Shown: positions 8,106 to 17,589, numbered from the stretch's first letter. The stretch: 64,000 nucleotides of DNA from DATMER01 sp963741305 (GCA_963741305.1 CAVUHL010000002.1:59341-123340), one strand, 5' to 3'. Notes: generated by a model not told the origin, from the sequence alone. Numbers and translations: made by a program.

Positions 8106-9899
8106 ATGTCCGTCACGACCTTGTCGGAACTGTTCTTGAAGGCTGCGAGCTACAACAAACCGGATTGCCTCCTCACGAAGGTGGGAGGCACCTTCCAGCC
8201 GATCTCCACGGCGGAGCTGGTAGACCGCGTCCGCAGGCTGTCGAAGGCGCTGGTGGACCTCGGCGTCCAGCCTGGAGACCGGGTGGCGCTGATGTCCGAG
8301 AACGGGCCGCACTGGCCCACGGTGGACTTCGCGACCCTCTGCGCCGGGGCGGTGCTGGTGCCCATCTACCCCACCCTGACGCCGGATCAGGCGTCCTACA
8401 TCGCCGGCAACTGCGGCGCCAAGGTGATGATCGCCGAGACCACGGCACACCTGGAAGGGCTCCTCTCCCATGCCGATGAGCTGCCGGAGGTCAAGCAGTT
8501 CGTGATCATCCAGGGCGAGTCGAGCGATCCGCGGGTGGTCACCCTGGACTCGCTGATCGCCCGCGGGGCCGGCGTGGACGTGGCCGAGTTCGAGCGGCGG
8601 GCGCGGGCGGTCAAACCGGAGGATCTAGCCACTTTCATCTACACCAGTGGCACCACCGGCACCCCCAAGGGCGTGATGTTGACCCACGACAACATCGCCT
8701 CGAACGTCAATTCCGGCCTGTCGGTGCTGGGCCTGGACGCCCGCTACACGGCGCTCTCGTTCCTGCCGCTCTCCCACTCCTTCGAGCGCACGGTGGACTA
8801 CTGCTACTTCCTCACCGGCTGCACCATCGCCTACGCCGAATCGGTGGCGGCGGTGGCGCAGAACCTCCAGGAGGTCCGGCCGCACGTCTTCGTCTCCGTG
8901 CCCCGGGTCTACGAGAAGTTCCACGGCCGGGTGCAGGATGGCGCCGCCGCGGCCTCGCCGATCCGCCAGAAGCTCTTCGCCTGGGCGGTGGGGCTCGGCA
9001 AGCAGGCGCTCCCCTACCGGCTCAAGCACCAGAAGCCGCCGGGCATGCTGGGATTCCAGCTCGGCCTCGCGGACAAGCTGGTGTTCAAGAAGATCCACGA
9101 CCGCCTGGGCGGCCGCTTCGTCTTCGCCATCTCCGGCGGCGCGCCGCTCTCGCGCGACCTCGCCGAGTTCTTCTGGGGCGCGGGCGTGCCCATCTACGAA
9201 GGCTACGGCCTCTCGGAGACCTCGCCCGTGATCTCCGTCAACACCCGCGACGGCGTCAAGATGGGCACGGTCGGCCGGGTGATCCCAGGGGTGAAAGTGG
9301 AGATCGCGCCCGATGGCGAGATCCTCGCCCGCGGCCCGAACATCATGAAGGGCTACTGGGGCATGGAGAAGGAGACGGCGGAGGTGATCGACGCCGAGGG
9401 CTGGTTCCACACCGGCGACATCGGCGAAATCGATGCGGACGGCTTCCTGCGGATCACCGACCGGAAGAAGGAGCTGATCATCAACGCCTACGGCAAGAAC
9501 GTGGCCCCGGCTCCCATCGAGAACTCCCTCAAGGGCAGCCGCTACATCGGCCAGGCTGTGGTCATCGGCGACCGCCGCAAGTTCCTCTCGGCCCTACTGG
9601 TGCCCGACTTCGAGGCCCTCAAGCCCTGGGCCGAGAAGCAGGGCATCGGCGCCACCGGCAATCACGATCTCGTCAAGAACGAGAAAGTCCGCGCCTTGAT
9701 CAAGCAGGAGGTGGCGGCGGTCAATACCGGCCTCGCCGGCTTCGAGAAGATCCAGGCCTGGGAGCTGCTGCCCGACGATTTCACCATCGAGACGGGCGAG
9801 CTGACCCCGACCCAGAAGGTCAAGCGCCGGGTGATCAACCAGAAGTACGGCGACATCATCGATCGTCTCTACGCGGAGGCGGACAAGGCGGGGGGATAA
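8106..9899 (+). CDS. fadD: long-chain acyl-CoA synthetase (AMP-forming)
   Basis: I start at ATG 8106 (MSVTTLSELFLKAASYNKPD), preceded by GGGAGGGCC. The 597-residue product is standard for FAA1/FadD15-type enzymes. It contains the P-loop YTSGTTGTPKGVMLTH, GYGLSETSPV (A5 motif), GWFHTGDIGEID (A7) and the hinge DRKKELIINAYGKNVAP (A8, A10 Lys region). It activates fatty acids to acyl-CoA with ATP. The next gene starts 3 bp after the stop, so the two form an operon feeding beta-oxidation. Confidence 0.9.
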   Translation: MSVTTLSELFLKAASYNKPDCLLTKVGGTFQPISTAELVDRVRRLSKALVDLGVQPGDRVALMSENGPHWPTVDFATLCAGAVLVPIYPTLTPDQASYIAGNCGAKVMIAETTAHLEGLLSHADELPEVKQFVIIQGESSDPRVVTLDSLIARGAGVDVAEFERRARAVKPEDLATFIYTSGTTGTPKGVMLTHDNIASNVNSGLSVLGLDARYTALSFLPLSHSFERTVDYCYFLTGCTIAYAESVAAVAQNLQEVRPHVFVSVPRVYEKFHGRVQDGAAAASPIRQKLFAWAVGLGKQALPYRLKHQKPPGMLGFQLGLADKLVFKKIHDRLGGRFVFAISGGAPLSRDLAEFFWGAGVPIYEGYGLSETSPVISVNTRDGVKMGTVGRVIPGVKVEIAPDGEILARGPNIMKGYWGMEKETAEVIDAEGWFHTGDIGEIDADGFLRITDRKKELIINAYGKNVAPAPIENSLKGSRYIGQAVVIGDRRKFLSALLVPDFEALKPWAEKQGIGATGNHDLVKNEKVRALIKQEVAAVNTGLAGFEKIQAWELLPDDFTIETGELTPTQKVKRRVINQKYGDIIDRLYAEADKAGG

Positions 9900-9901
9900 A
9901 G

Positions 9902-12037
9902 GTGCCATCCACCTTCCATCTCGAAACCGGCCCCGACCGGCTCGCCACGCTGACGTTCGACTCGCCGGGCAAGAAGGTCAACGTCTTCACCCGGGAAGCC
10001 CTGCAGGAGCTGGAGCGGCTTCTCGGGGAATTGGGGTCCCGACAGGACATCGGCTGCCTCATCCTGCTCTCGGGCAAGGCCGGAAACTTCATCGCCGGGG
10101 CGGACGTGGAAGAGATCGCCCGCGTGACGGATCCCACCGAGGCCGAGGCCGGCTCGCGGGTGGGCCACCGGCTCTTCGCGGCCTGGGAATCACTCCCCTT
10201 CCCCACCGTGGCCGCCATCCGCGGCATCTGCCTGGGAGGCGGCCTGGAGATCTCCCTCGCCTCCACCTGGCGGGTGGCGAGCGACCGGCCGGATACGAAG
10301 ATGGGCCTTCCCGAAGTGCAGCTCGGCATCCTTCCCGGCTGGGGCGGCTCCACGCGCCTCCCGCGCCTCATCGGCATCGCCGAATCCCTGGACCTGATCC
10401 TCACCGGCAAGACCGTGAACGGCCGTAAGGCCCTCAAGCTCGGTCTGATCGACGCGCTGCTTCCCGAAGCCCGCTTCCTGGACGGCGTGCGCGACTTCGC
10501 CCTTTCCAAGCTGGACCGGAAGCGCCACGACGAAGGGGGCTTCGATTTCAAAGAGATGCTCCTCGAGAAGAACCCCCTGGGACGGAAGATCCTCTTCGAC
10601 CAGGCGCGCAAGAAGACCCTGGAGCAGACCCGGGGGCACTACCCTGCGCCCCTGCGCGCCATCGAAGTGGTACGGGTGGGCATCGAGCAGGGGATGAAAG
10701 CCGGCTTCGACGCCGAGGCCCGGGCCCTCTCCGAGCTGGCCACTTCAAAAATCTCGAAGAACCTGGTGCACGTCTTCCACTTGACCGAAGAGGCCAAGAA
10801 AGAGACCGGCCTGCCCGGCGCCGAACCGCGGCCCGTCCGGAGCACCGCCGTGCTGGGCGCGGGCGTCATGGGCGGCGGCATCGCCCAGCTCATCGCCGAC
10901 AAGACTGGTCTGCCCGTACGCATGAAAGACGTCAACGACGGCGGCCCTGGCGAGCGGCATGAAGCACGCCGCCGGCCTGTTCGACTACCAACTGAAGCGC
11001 CGCCGGCTCACCGCGCCGGAAGCGCGGCGCAAGATGGCCCTGCTCCATCCCACCCTGGACTACTCGGGCTTCTCCCACGTGGACCTGGTGATCGAGGCCA
11101 TCGTCGAGAACATGGGAGTCAAGCAGGAGGTCTTCGCCGAGACCGCCAAGCACGTGCAAGAGGGCGGCATCCTGGCCTCCAACACCTCGTCGCTCTCCAT
11201 CGCCGGCATCGGCGCCAAGACGCCCGATCCCGGACGGGTCGTGGGCATGCACTTCTTCAACCCCGTCCACAAGATGCCCTTGGTGGAAGTGATCGCGCCC
11301 GAGGGTAGCGATCCGGCAGCGGTGAATACCGTCTTCGCCTAACCCGCAAGCTGGGCAAGACGCCCATCCTGGTCAAGGACACCCCCGGCTTCCTGGTCAA
11401 CCGGCTGCTGATGTTCTACTCCACCGAGGCCCTCTGGCTCCTCGACGAAGGCCACCGCATCGAGGATCTGGACCGCATCATGACCGACTGGGGCATGCCC
11501 GTGGGTCCCATGGTGCTCACCGATGAAGTGGGAATCGACGTCGCCACTAAAGTCGCCCACATCCTCCACGACGCCTTCAGCGACCGCCTCCCCTTGCCCG
11601 AGTGGCTGGACAAAACGCCTCAGAGCGGCCGGCTAGGCACCAAGAACGGCAAGGGCTTCTACCTCTATGAAGGGAAGGAAAGGAAGGGTCCGGACCCCAG
11701 CGTCTACGCCCTTCTGGGTCTCCATCCCAAGCACGAGCACCCCGACCCCGGCATGATCGCCGACCGCATGGTCCTCCCCATGGTCAACGAAGCCGCCCGC
11801 TGCCTGGAGGAGAAAGTCGTAGGAAGCGCCGCCGACCTCGACCTCGCCTTAATCTTCGGTACCGGCTTCCCCCCCTTCCGAGGCGGTCTCTGCCGCTGGG
11901 CGGACCAGGAGGGCCTCCCCCAGATCGTCGCCACCCTGGAGCGCCTGGAAAGCACCGTAGGAGACCGCTTCAAGCCCTCCGAAGCCCTCCGCACCACGGC
12001 CGCCGCCGGAGGCTTCTACACCCGCTTCGGACGCTGA
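9902..12037 (+). CDS. fadJ: fatty-acid oxidation complex alpha subunit (enoyl-CoA hydratase / 3-hydroxyacyl-CoA dehydrogenase), two frameshifts
   Basis: GTG start at 9902. The first frame holds the crotonase domain (GKAGNFIAGADVEEI oxyanion loop, GICLGGGLEISLA, LGILPGWGGSTRLPRLIG with the catalytic Glu regions) and enters the NAD-binding fold (STAVLGAGVMGGGIAQL). It breaks near 10935; the second frame (to about 11340) gives VDLVIEAIVENMGVKQEVF and SNTSSLSI...VGMHFFNPVHKMPLVEV; the third carries the dehydrogenase C-terminal domains to 12037. Total length of about 710 residues fits FadJ/FadB. It would act with an acyl-CoA dehydrogenase and a thiolase, neither of which is in the window. The two breaks are probably indel errors. 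Confidence 0.8.
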
Positions 12038-12044
12038 TCCACCT

Positions 12045-12190
12045 CTCGCCTGGGACCGCCGGCGTCCTCGCCGGCCTTCTAACCCAAAAAAGAAAAAAGG
12101 ACCTAAAGGACAGCAAAGACAACAAGGACTCTGAGGCTCTCTTGTCCTTGCTGTCCTTGTCGTCTCTTGGGTCCTTTTCTTGTCTCCCTC
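12045..12190. repeat. dispersed repeat arm plus long AAGGAC/GTCCTT inverted repeat
   Basis: One arm of the GGGACCGCCGGCG repeat (12051-12080) is followed by a pair of inverted blocks: AAAAAAGGACCTAAAGGACA near 12090 and TGTCCTTGTCGTCTCTTGGG with GTCCTTTTCTT near 12140-12180. The structure could end transcription of fadJ. Both halves also carry short direct repeats of AAGGACA. Confidence 0.55.
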
Positions 12191-12284
12191 ATAGCCTTCA
12201 GCTAGGCTACGCGAGCCCGGCCGCCGGGGCATCTTGACCCTCGCGAGAGCTCGATGTAGAATATTTCCATACTGGAGTACCAGA

Positions 12285-12515
12285 ATGACTAGAAACACTC
12301 AGCACGTCGTCAAAAACCCCAACGGCGGGTGGAGCGTGAAGAGGGGCGGGGCATTGAGAGCCACGAAGACCTTCGACACCCAAAAAGAAGCTATCTCATA
12401 TGCTCGTGAGTTGAGCAAGAACCAAGGCTCTGAGCTCTACGTCCACAAGCGGGATGGTACAATTCAGAGCAAGGACTCATATGGCAATGATCCTCATCCC
12501 CCGATGGATAAATAG
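12285..12515 (+). CDS. DUF2188 domain protein
   Basis: I start at ATG 12285 (MTRNTQHVVKNPNGGWSVKR), preceded by GGAG. The 76-residue protein has the DUF2188 pattern: HVVKNPNGGWSVKRGGALRA, then TKTFDTQKEAISYARELSKN and LYVHKRDGTIQSKDSYGNDP. The function of DUF2188 is unknown; these small proteins are common near mobile and defence genes. It abuts the next gene (TAG then GTG, no gap), so the two are translationally coupled. Confidence 0.8.
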   Translation: MTRNTQHVVKNPNGGWSVKRGGALRATKTFDTQKEAISYARELSKNQGSELYVHKRDGTIQSKDSYGNDPHPPMDK

Positions 12516-13167
12516 GTGAGTGATCAGGGCCCTGCTGGTGAACCGGCAGCAGGCTATGAGTTGAATGTGTTTGTCAACTGCCCGTTCGACAAAGAATACT
12601 TCTCCCTCTTGCGTCCACTTCTGTTCACTATTGTTTATCTAGGCTACAACCCCCGGATCGCTTCTGAGCGTTCCGATTCGGGCGAGAACCGCGTCGATAA
12701 GATATGTCAGTTGATTCGTGAGTCGAAGTACAGCATCCATGACCTCTCACGTCTCAAATCGAATAAGGCGAGGGAGTTTTATCGCCTGAACATGCCCTTC
12801 GAGCTTGGCATCGAATATGGAGCGCGGCTTTTCGGCACTGCGTTCATGAGAGATAAAAGATGCTTGATCCTGGAGAAGAAGCTTCACGATTTCAAGAGGG
12901 CTCTCTCTGATTTCTGGCGTCGACATAAAGGCGCACAACAATGAGCCGGATGAGGTTGTTCGAGCAGTCCGAGACTGGTTTGTGGAAACTCTCGGGGTGC
13001 GAAGCGTGAAGACAGGAACCGTTGTATGGTGGATGTTCAATGACTTCACGACTGCTTTCTATGCAGCAATGATAGCCGAGGGCAGCCCAGAGAAGGACAT
13101 CGAACAAATGCCGATTCCTGAGTACATTGACCACATTCGCACTTGGGTGAGTGAAAATAAAGAGTGA
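12516..13167 (+). CDS. uncharacterised NCPFD-motif protein, frameshifted near 12920
   Basis: GTG start at 12516, immediately after the DUF2188 stop. The first frame (LNVFVNCPFDKEYFSLLRPL, RVDKICQLIRESKYSIHDLS, NMPFELGIEYGARLFG, KRCLILEKKLHDFKRALSD) passes into a second frame (ISGVDIKAHNNEPDEVVRAV ... IDHIRTWVSENKE) after one deleted base. The joined protein is about 216 residues. I know the family only as conserved hypothetical proteins; alternating beta strands with conserved N-C-P-F-D and D-x-S suggest a TIR- or nucleotide-binding-like Rossmann fold (inference). GC is lower than in its neighbours, suggesting transfer. It could be a small defence module with the DUF2188 gene. Confidence 0.55.
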
Positions 13168-13402
13168 CGAAAGATTGGTCTCGCTCCCTCGGTCGGAGGC
13201 AAAGAGCTTCCTCGGTGATGCCGGCGATCTCTATCTGCTGACGTAAGTTAAAGACCGGCATAAAGCTGCCTGCGAGAAACACACCCACCCGCCTGCCGCG
13301 GCACCTCCTCCTTCAGACGCCCTTGTGCAGCCGAATGTGAGATAATTCATCCGGAGCCCGAGGCTGGCTCGTACCAGCTTCCAAACAAGGAGGTAACGAG
13401 AG

Positions 13403-13573
13403 ATGAAGAAGAAGAACGAAAATCAGAAGGGACACGAACGGCGGCTTCTCTGCAGGCTGGTCGCCAAGGAGCTGAGCCCTGAGGAGCTCGGATTCGTACC
13501 CGGTGGCGTCGGGAGGATCGACCCCGTGAGCACCGCCCTGGTGACCACTCCCGGCTACGTCGAGGACAACTAG
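13403..13573 (+). CDS. short peptide with perfect double-glycine leader, candidate RiPP/bacteriocin precursor
   Basis: ATG 13403 follows a strong AAGGAGG site; the ORF is 56 codons and ends TAG at 13571. The first part is Lys/Glu/Arg-rich. Residues 24-35 read LSPEELGFVPGG, matching the double-glycine leader consensus L(-12) S(-11) E(-8) L(-7) V(-4) G(-2) G(-1) at every key position. Cleavage after GG would release a 21-residue core beginning VGRIDPVST, with several Thr and Val and no Cys. No C39 peptidase transporter or modifying enzyme lies nearby, so processing would be in trans. Coding is supported by the ribosome site and the motif; function is inference. Confidence 0.55.
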   Translation: MKKKNENQKGHERRLLCRLVAKELSPEELGFVPGGVGRIDPVSTALVTTPGYVEDN

Positions 13574-13627
13574 GCGCGGGAGCCCTCACCACCAGCCGGC
13601 CTCCTCTCCCAGCCGTAGGCCTTACCG

Positions 13628-13665
13628 GGAGAGGCGGCCGGCAGGGATGCCGGCGCTCCCAGGGA
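13628..13665. repeat. dispersed palindromic repeat (GGCCGGCAGGGATGCCGGCG)
   Basis: A short imperfect palindrome ending GCTCCCAGGGA. The same unit occurs at 15149-15181 and, more weakly, at 19030-19060. In translation it gives the recurring WERRHPCRP / PAGMPALPG peptides, which are not a protein domain. Confidence 0.7.
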
Positions 13666-13669
13666 TCCA

Positions 13670-13963
13670 GGGGTACAACGCCACGTTGCAGCGCTGCAAT
13701 GCCCCACTGCATCGGTGCAACGTCACGCTGCACGAGTGCATTGCTAAAATGCCGAGGCGCAATACCACGTTGCAGCACTGCAATGCCTCGCTGTAACGGT
13801 GCAATGTCGCGTTACACGAGTACAATGCTAAAATGCAGGGGTGCAATGCCACGTTACAGGACCGCAATGCACCGCCGCAGCAGTGCACGTCGCGTTGCAC
13901 GAGTGCATTGCTAAAATGCAGAGGCACAATGCCGCGTTGCAGGGCTGCAATGCCCCGCTGCTA
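13670..13963. repeat. 21-bp tandem repeat array with 84-bp higher-order period
   Basis: About 14 units of 21 bp, each close to GGTGCAATGCCACGTTGCA plus two variable bases. Every fourth unit is a divergent one (CGAGTGCATTGCTAAAATGC), giving an 84-bp super-unit present 3.5 times (starts 13670, 13754, 13838, 13922). All reading frames are open and give Cys-containing heptads, as expected from a 21-bp period, so I do not call a gene. It truncates the neighbouring membrane-protein remnant. Confidence 0.8.
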
Positions 13964-13964
13964 G

Positions 13965-14231
13965 TGGAAAACCTGGGTCGGCTTCAACGCGAGCCACAGC
14001 TATGGGGGCATCCTCTTCGGGCTGGTCTACGGATACCTGGCTCTCGTCCACGGCTCGTTCCTGTTTCAGTCGTCGTTTCTCCTTGGGGTTGGGCTTTGCC
14101 TTCTCCTGGGCTACGTCTTCCTGGGCAAGGTCTATTGGTTCAGCGTCCCTTTCCGTGGCATCGTGTTGTCCACTATGTTGTATCTGGCAGCGCTCGTCAT
14201 CGGGTGGACCGTGGGGACGACCGGAATCTGA
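13965..14231 (+). pseudogene. C-terminal remnant of a small membrane protein
   Basis: The frame ending TGA at 14229 reads WVGFNASHSYGGILFGLVYG, then hydrophobic segments (FLLGVGLCLLLGYVFLGKVY and GIVLSTMLYLAALVIGWTVG). It looks like the last two to three transmembrane helices of a conserved membrane protein. A stop lies just upstream and the 21-bp repeats replace the 5' part. No start codon or ribosome site is present, so it is a remnant. Confidence 0.55.
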
Positions 14232-14255
14232 GCGTCTTTTACGGAGGTACTATCC

Positions 14256-15119
14256 ATGAAACTTGTTAGTTTCTCGCTGGAACAAGGGAACAAATATTTC
14301 GGGAAAATCGACGGCGCCCGGTTTTTCATCGGCAGCCGGGTCTCCTTCGAAGGAAACAAGGGTCTGATGAACGTCAGTGGCACGTCGGCACAGAAGTATG
14401 ACCGCACGGAATTCCGGCCTGTCCATGGGTTTTGGGCCGATTTCATTCATCCGACGGCGATGGCCGAGGGCGCTCTTTACCACACTCTCAATACGTATGA
14501 CCGCGCTCATTTTACTTTCACGTTCCTCCAATATGCCGCGCATGTTCCGAACGGAGACTTCGTGGGTTACCTTCGTGCCCTCTTGAGCCTCCCTCTCGCC
14601 CGAGAGTATTTCCCGGATCTGACCCTGAACAACAATCGAGTATGCCGTATCACGGACGATGGCATCGTAGCTCTCGAGTCGGATACATCGACGGCTCTTC
14701 TCATCGACTATCTGAACCCGTCTACCAAAGAGATCGAGGATACCGAGGTCATCCAAGCCGCGAAGTTCGTCCATTGGGCACAGAACGATCCTGCCCATCG
14801 GCAGACTCAAATTGAGATGGGCATAGCACATTTCAAAAGCAGGATGCGCCAGTACGCGAATCAGTACGAGCTCGATGGAGTGGACGATGCCATCTGCCTG
14901 GTCATTGCGGACATCCGCCATCAGGGCCGGGCTAAAAGCTCAGCGATCCTTTCAGCCTTGAGCACCACCAATCCATTGGAAGCACTCTTGAAGCTTGGAG
15001 AGCCCAAGTATCACGAACGCTTGGTCGTGCTGCGCCGGGAAATCAAGAAGCTTACTACTGAAGGCACGCTGGGAATACACAAATACAGCACCACGCAGCA
15101 GGACTTTGTCGCAAAATAA
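14256..15119 (+). CDS. hypothetical protein
   Basis: A 287-residue protein with a good start (GGAGGTACTATCC then ATG 14256). It is soluble and mixed alpha/beta; the second half is helical (HFKSRMRQYANQYELDGVDD, NPLEALLKLGEPKYHERLVV). GC is lower than the fatty-acid genes. I recognise no catalytic motif. Its 3' end overlaps the end of the opposing long hydrolase frame, but the hydrolase's last roughly 40 residues are repeat-derived. Confidence 0.6.
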   Translation: MKLVSFSLEQGNKYFGKIDGARFFIGSRVSFEGNKGLMNVSGTSAQKYDRTEFRPVHGFWADFIHPTAMAEGALYHTLNTYDRAHFTFTFLQYAAHVPNGDFVGYLRALLSLPLAREYFPDLTLNNNRVCRITDDGIVALESDTSTALLIDYLNPSTKEIEDTEVIQAAKFVHWAQNDPAHRQTQIEMGIAHFKSRMRQYANQYELDGVDDAICLVIADIRHQGRAKSSAILSALSTTNPLEALLKLGEPKYHERLVVLRREIKKLTTEGTLGIHKYSTTQQDFVAK

Positions 15120-17223
15120 TGCCACGCACCCTGTTCTCAAATTGAAGAGAGGGCCGGCAGGGATGCCGGCGCTCCCAGGGGTTCTTGCCGGATCGGTCGC
15201 CCTCCGTCCAACTCACGTCGCCAGGAACCGGAAGGTTGCCGAGATCATAGGCGCCGTTTCGAGTGTAGTGCTCCCGCTCTTTCGGGTGCGTATACCAGGC
15301 TGTCAGCTCCAGGGTGTCGGTCCCTTGGTCTTCATCGTGATGGAGAGTGCCCCAGGCGGAGAGCTCCATGCCCTTCAGCATGGAGCAGCGGTTGAGCGAC
15401 CAGGATTCATCGCTGTTCCCACCGGTTTCCTTGAATTCGAAGCTCGCCGTTCCTCCCCAGGTGCAGCCGATGACGAGCGTGGAGTTGTTCTCGCGTTCCC
15501 ATGACCGGTACTCGGGCAGTGAGGAGATCTCGAGGTCGTACACGTGGACGATGTTCTGCTCGATCTGAGCCAGAGGCAGATATCCTGAGACGGTGGCGGT
15601 GGTGCAATCCCAGGCCGTAGGCAGCGGCGCCCGGCTGGTGAGGAAAGTGTCGGCCTGTGGCACGACGCAGGGATTGCCCATGTCGAGGATCACGTGCCCG
15701 GCGTTGGCGAGCTCGATCTTGTTGCCCTTCTTCAAGAAGGTGATCATGCGGCGGACATCCTGGACCGGCGTTGCAGGATCCAGGTCACCGTTGAGCAGCA
15801 GGATGGGAACGTCGGGCGCGAAGGGTCCAGGCCGGGTCTGTTGCCGGGTGGCGTTTGGCCAGAAGGCGCAGGGCAGGTCGATGAAGGCCGCAGAGGCGAT
15901 GCGGGTCTTCTTCGCAAGAAGACCGGTTTCCAGGTCGAAGAAGGGTTGGGGCTTCGAGTCGTACGCAAAATCGAGACATTCGACGGAGTAATACCCCGCA
16001 TCGTTGGCATCGCTGGAGGGCGTTTCCGTCGTTGGATCGAGGGGCCATTGGGCATAGGTGGCGCGCAGGAGAGGAACCCGGTCGCCGGAGGCGGCCGCCG
16101 CCAGCCACCGGAGTAAATCCGCCCGCATGGAGGGGCTGTAGACCAGTCCATAGGCGAGCATCTCCAGGTCGGCGAGATAGAAGTTGCGCTTCTGAAAGTT
16201 CTGGGGGGCCGGCGGAACGGGAAGCTCTCTCGCAGCGGGCGCGGGATTCTGCACCGGCACCGGAAACTGCACCTGGGCAGGCCCCGTGGCCAATTCAGCC
16301 GCCAGTTGATCGTAGAAGGCGAGGGGATCTTTCCCGGCAAAGCCCTTCTTGCAGGCGGGATCCTGCGCGCACCAATTCAAGGCGCCGCGCAGGGCTTGGT
16401 CGAAAGCCGGAACCTGGAGCTTGAAATACTCCATACCCGTGAGGGTCATATCCACGGCGCCGTCGAGCACCATGCGGTTGGCGGAGTTGGGATAGGCGCG
16501 GACGTAGGTCTGGCCGAACTGTGTCCCATAGCTCTGACCATACAAATAGAGCTTCGCCTCGCCGATTTTCGTCCGGAACGCTTCGATATCCGCGACCGAC
16601 TGATCGGTGCCCATGGAGGGGAGCAACGCCTTGTTGCCGATCTCGTCGTGGCATGCAAGGGCGTAGGCGCTGACGGCGTCCGACATCGTCTTGAATTTTT
16701 CCTTCGTGTCGATCGGATAGGGAAAGGTCCGGCGCACGCTGGTGAAGGCCTGCTGGGCTTTGGAGCATTGAACGTTGTGGCTGGGATCGATGCCCCTCTG
16801 GTTGAACCAGACCAGGTCGAAAGAGTTGCGGATCGTGCCGGACAGCCCTTCGAGATAGCTCGGCGCATCCTCCAGACCGATCTCCCCCGGCCCGCCGACC
16901 AAGGTCACCAGAACGCCCAACCGCGTATCCGCGGGCCCCTCCGCCGGGTGAATGGCGAATCGGATGGCCGTTGTGGTGGTAAGGGTTTTGCCGGTGGGGT
17001 CCGTGGAGGGAACCGGCACCTGTACTTTGAGGCAATAGAAATCTTCGGGAAGATCCATGTCCTGGAAATCCGTTTTGCAAAGATCCTGTGATGCCCCCCA
17101 AGCCTGCATGCGGGACTCGACCGTCGAGGCTCCGCTGGCCCGGCCGGCGTTGCTCCAGAGCAGGCAACCCGAGAGCAAGAATCCCAACAGACATCCGTTG
17201 CGCGCACGTCTCCACTGCATCAT
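15055..17223 (-). CDS. secreted alpha/beta hydrolase with TAP-like C-terminal domain (tripeptidyl aminopeptidase-like)
   Basis: I start at ATG 17223 (MMQWRRARNGCLLGFLLSGC), which follows GGAGGGTTGAGATC; Cys20 in LLSGC suggests a signal or lipoprotein peptide. VTLVGGPGEIGLEDAPSYLE is the oxyanion region, KLYLYGQSYGTQFGQTYVRA holds the nucleophile Ser (GQSYGT), and LLLNGDLDPATPVQDVRRMI with LANAGHVILD carries the Asp and His of the TAP C-terminal domain. It would cleave short peptides or esters outside the cytoplasm. The roughly 150 residues after the TAP domain are an unrecognised extension, and the last roughly 40 are encoded by a dispersed repeat, so the original stop was probably near 15190. 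Confidence 0.75.
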   Translation of the reverse strand: MMQWRRARNGCLLGFLLSGCLLWSNAGRASGASTVESRMQAWGASQDLCKTDFQDMDLPEDFYCLKVQVPVPSTDPTGKTLTTTTAIRFAIHPAEGPADTRLGVLVTLVGGPGEIGLEDAPSYLEGLSGTIRNSFDLVWFNQRGIDPSHNVQCSKAQQAFTSVRRTFPYPIDTKEKFKTMSDAVSAYALACHDEIGNKALLPSMGTDQSVADIEAFRTKIGEAKLYLYGQSYGTQFGQTYVRAYPNSANRMVLDGAVDMTLTGMEYFKLQVPAFDQALRGALNWCAQDPACKKGFAGKDPLAFYDQLAAELATGPAQVQFPVPVQNPAPAARELPVPPAPQNFQKRNFYLADLEMLAYGLVYSPSMRADLLRWLAAAASGDRVPLLRATYAQWPLDPTTETPSSDANDAGYYSVECLDFAYDSKPQPFFDLETGLLAKKTRIASAAFIDLPCAFWPNATRQQTRPGPFAPDVPILLLNGDLDPATPVQDVRRMITFLKKGNKIELANAGHVILDMGNPCVVPQADTFLTSRAPLPTAWDCTTATVSGYLPLAQIEQNIVHVYDLEISSLPEYRSWERENNSTLVIGCTWGGTASFEFKETGGNSDESWSLNRCSMLKGMELSAWGTLHHDEDQGTDTLELTAWYTHPKEREHYTRNGAYDLGNLPVPGDVSWTEGDRSGKNPWERRHPCRPSLQFENRVRGIILRQSPAAWCCICVFPACLQ
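15149..15185. repeat. dispersed palindromic repeat, second copy
   Basis: GAGGGCCGGCAGGGATGCCG followed by GCGCTCCCAGGGG, the same unit as at 13628. It lies inside the 3' end of the minus-strand hydrolase frame and encodes its NPWERRHPCRPSLQ tail. Confidence 0.7.
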
Positions 17224-17589
17224 GATCTCAACCCTCCTGTAAATTAAGCAGCGTCTCCAGTTTTCGAGGCTGCTTCCGAGAGAGATCAAGAACCGTACCA
17301 ACGAGGATTCCCCGGGGAGACGCCATCTCACGGAGATGTCGGATATGGGGAGGGATGTCGGAGGATGTCGGGCCGACATCCTTGCAGCCTATTGACAAAC
17401 CGTAGAAGCGCTGATAGACTAATAGACAGAGATCGAAGTCCAGGGCTAAATTTGTGCGCAACCGGCTGCGCTCTACTCTTGGAGTGCGGCGTCGGGGAGA
17501 ACTTTTGTCTTCGCCCGCAACATTTCAGGGTGGGGACAAGTCTCGCCCTTAACCGGGGACTGAAGTTCCCATTTTCTTAGGAGAGAGTC
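17224..17589. promoter_or_regulatory. 366-bp intergenic region with attenuator-like hairpin before 17590
   Basis: GGGGAC-TGAA-GTTCCC (17555-17570) can form a 6-bp stem directly followed by ATTTTCTT and then the AGGAGAG ribosome site of the small secreted protein. This could be a 5' UTR hairpin or a weak terminator. No convincing -10/-35 pair seen. No gene in this stretch. Confidence 0.35.

Noticed and set aside
7764..8471. 235-codon minus-strand ORF upstream of and into fadD
   Set aside because: Antisense shadow; no motif and it crosses the palindromic repeat.
8625..9410. 261-codon minus-strand ORF rich in Glu, Val, Asp and His
   Set aside because: Antisense shadow of fadD; typical for GC-rich DNA with strong third-position bias.
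13347..13927. Cys-containing heptad-repeat protein (CNVALHP / CSVTLHR)
   Set aside because: All frames on both strands are open because the DNA period is 21 bp; no ribosome site, and the small GG-leader gene overlaps on the other strand.
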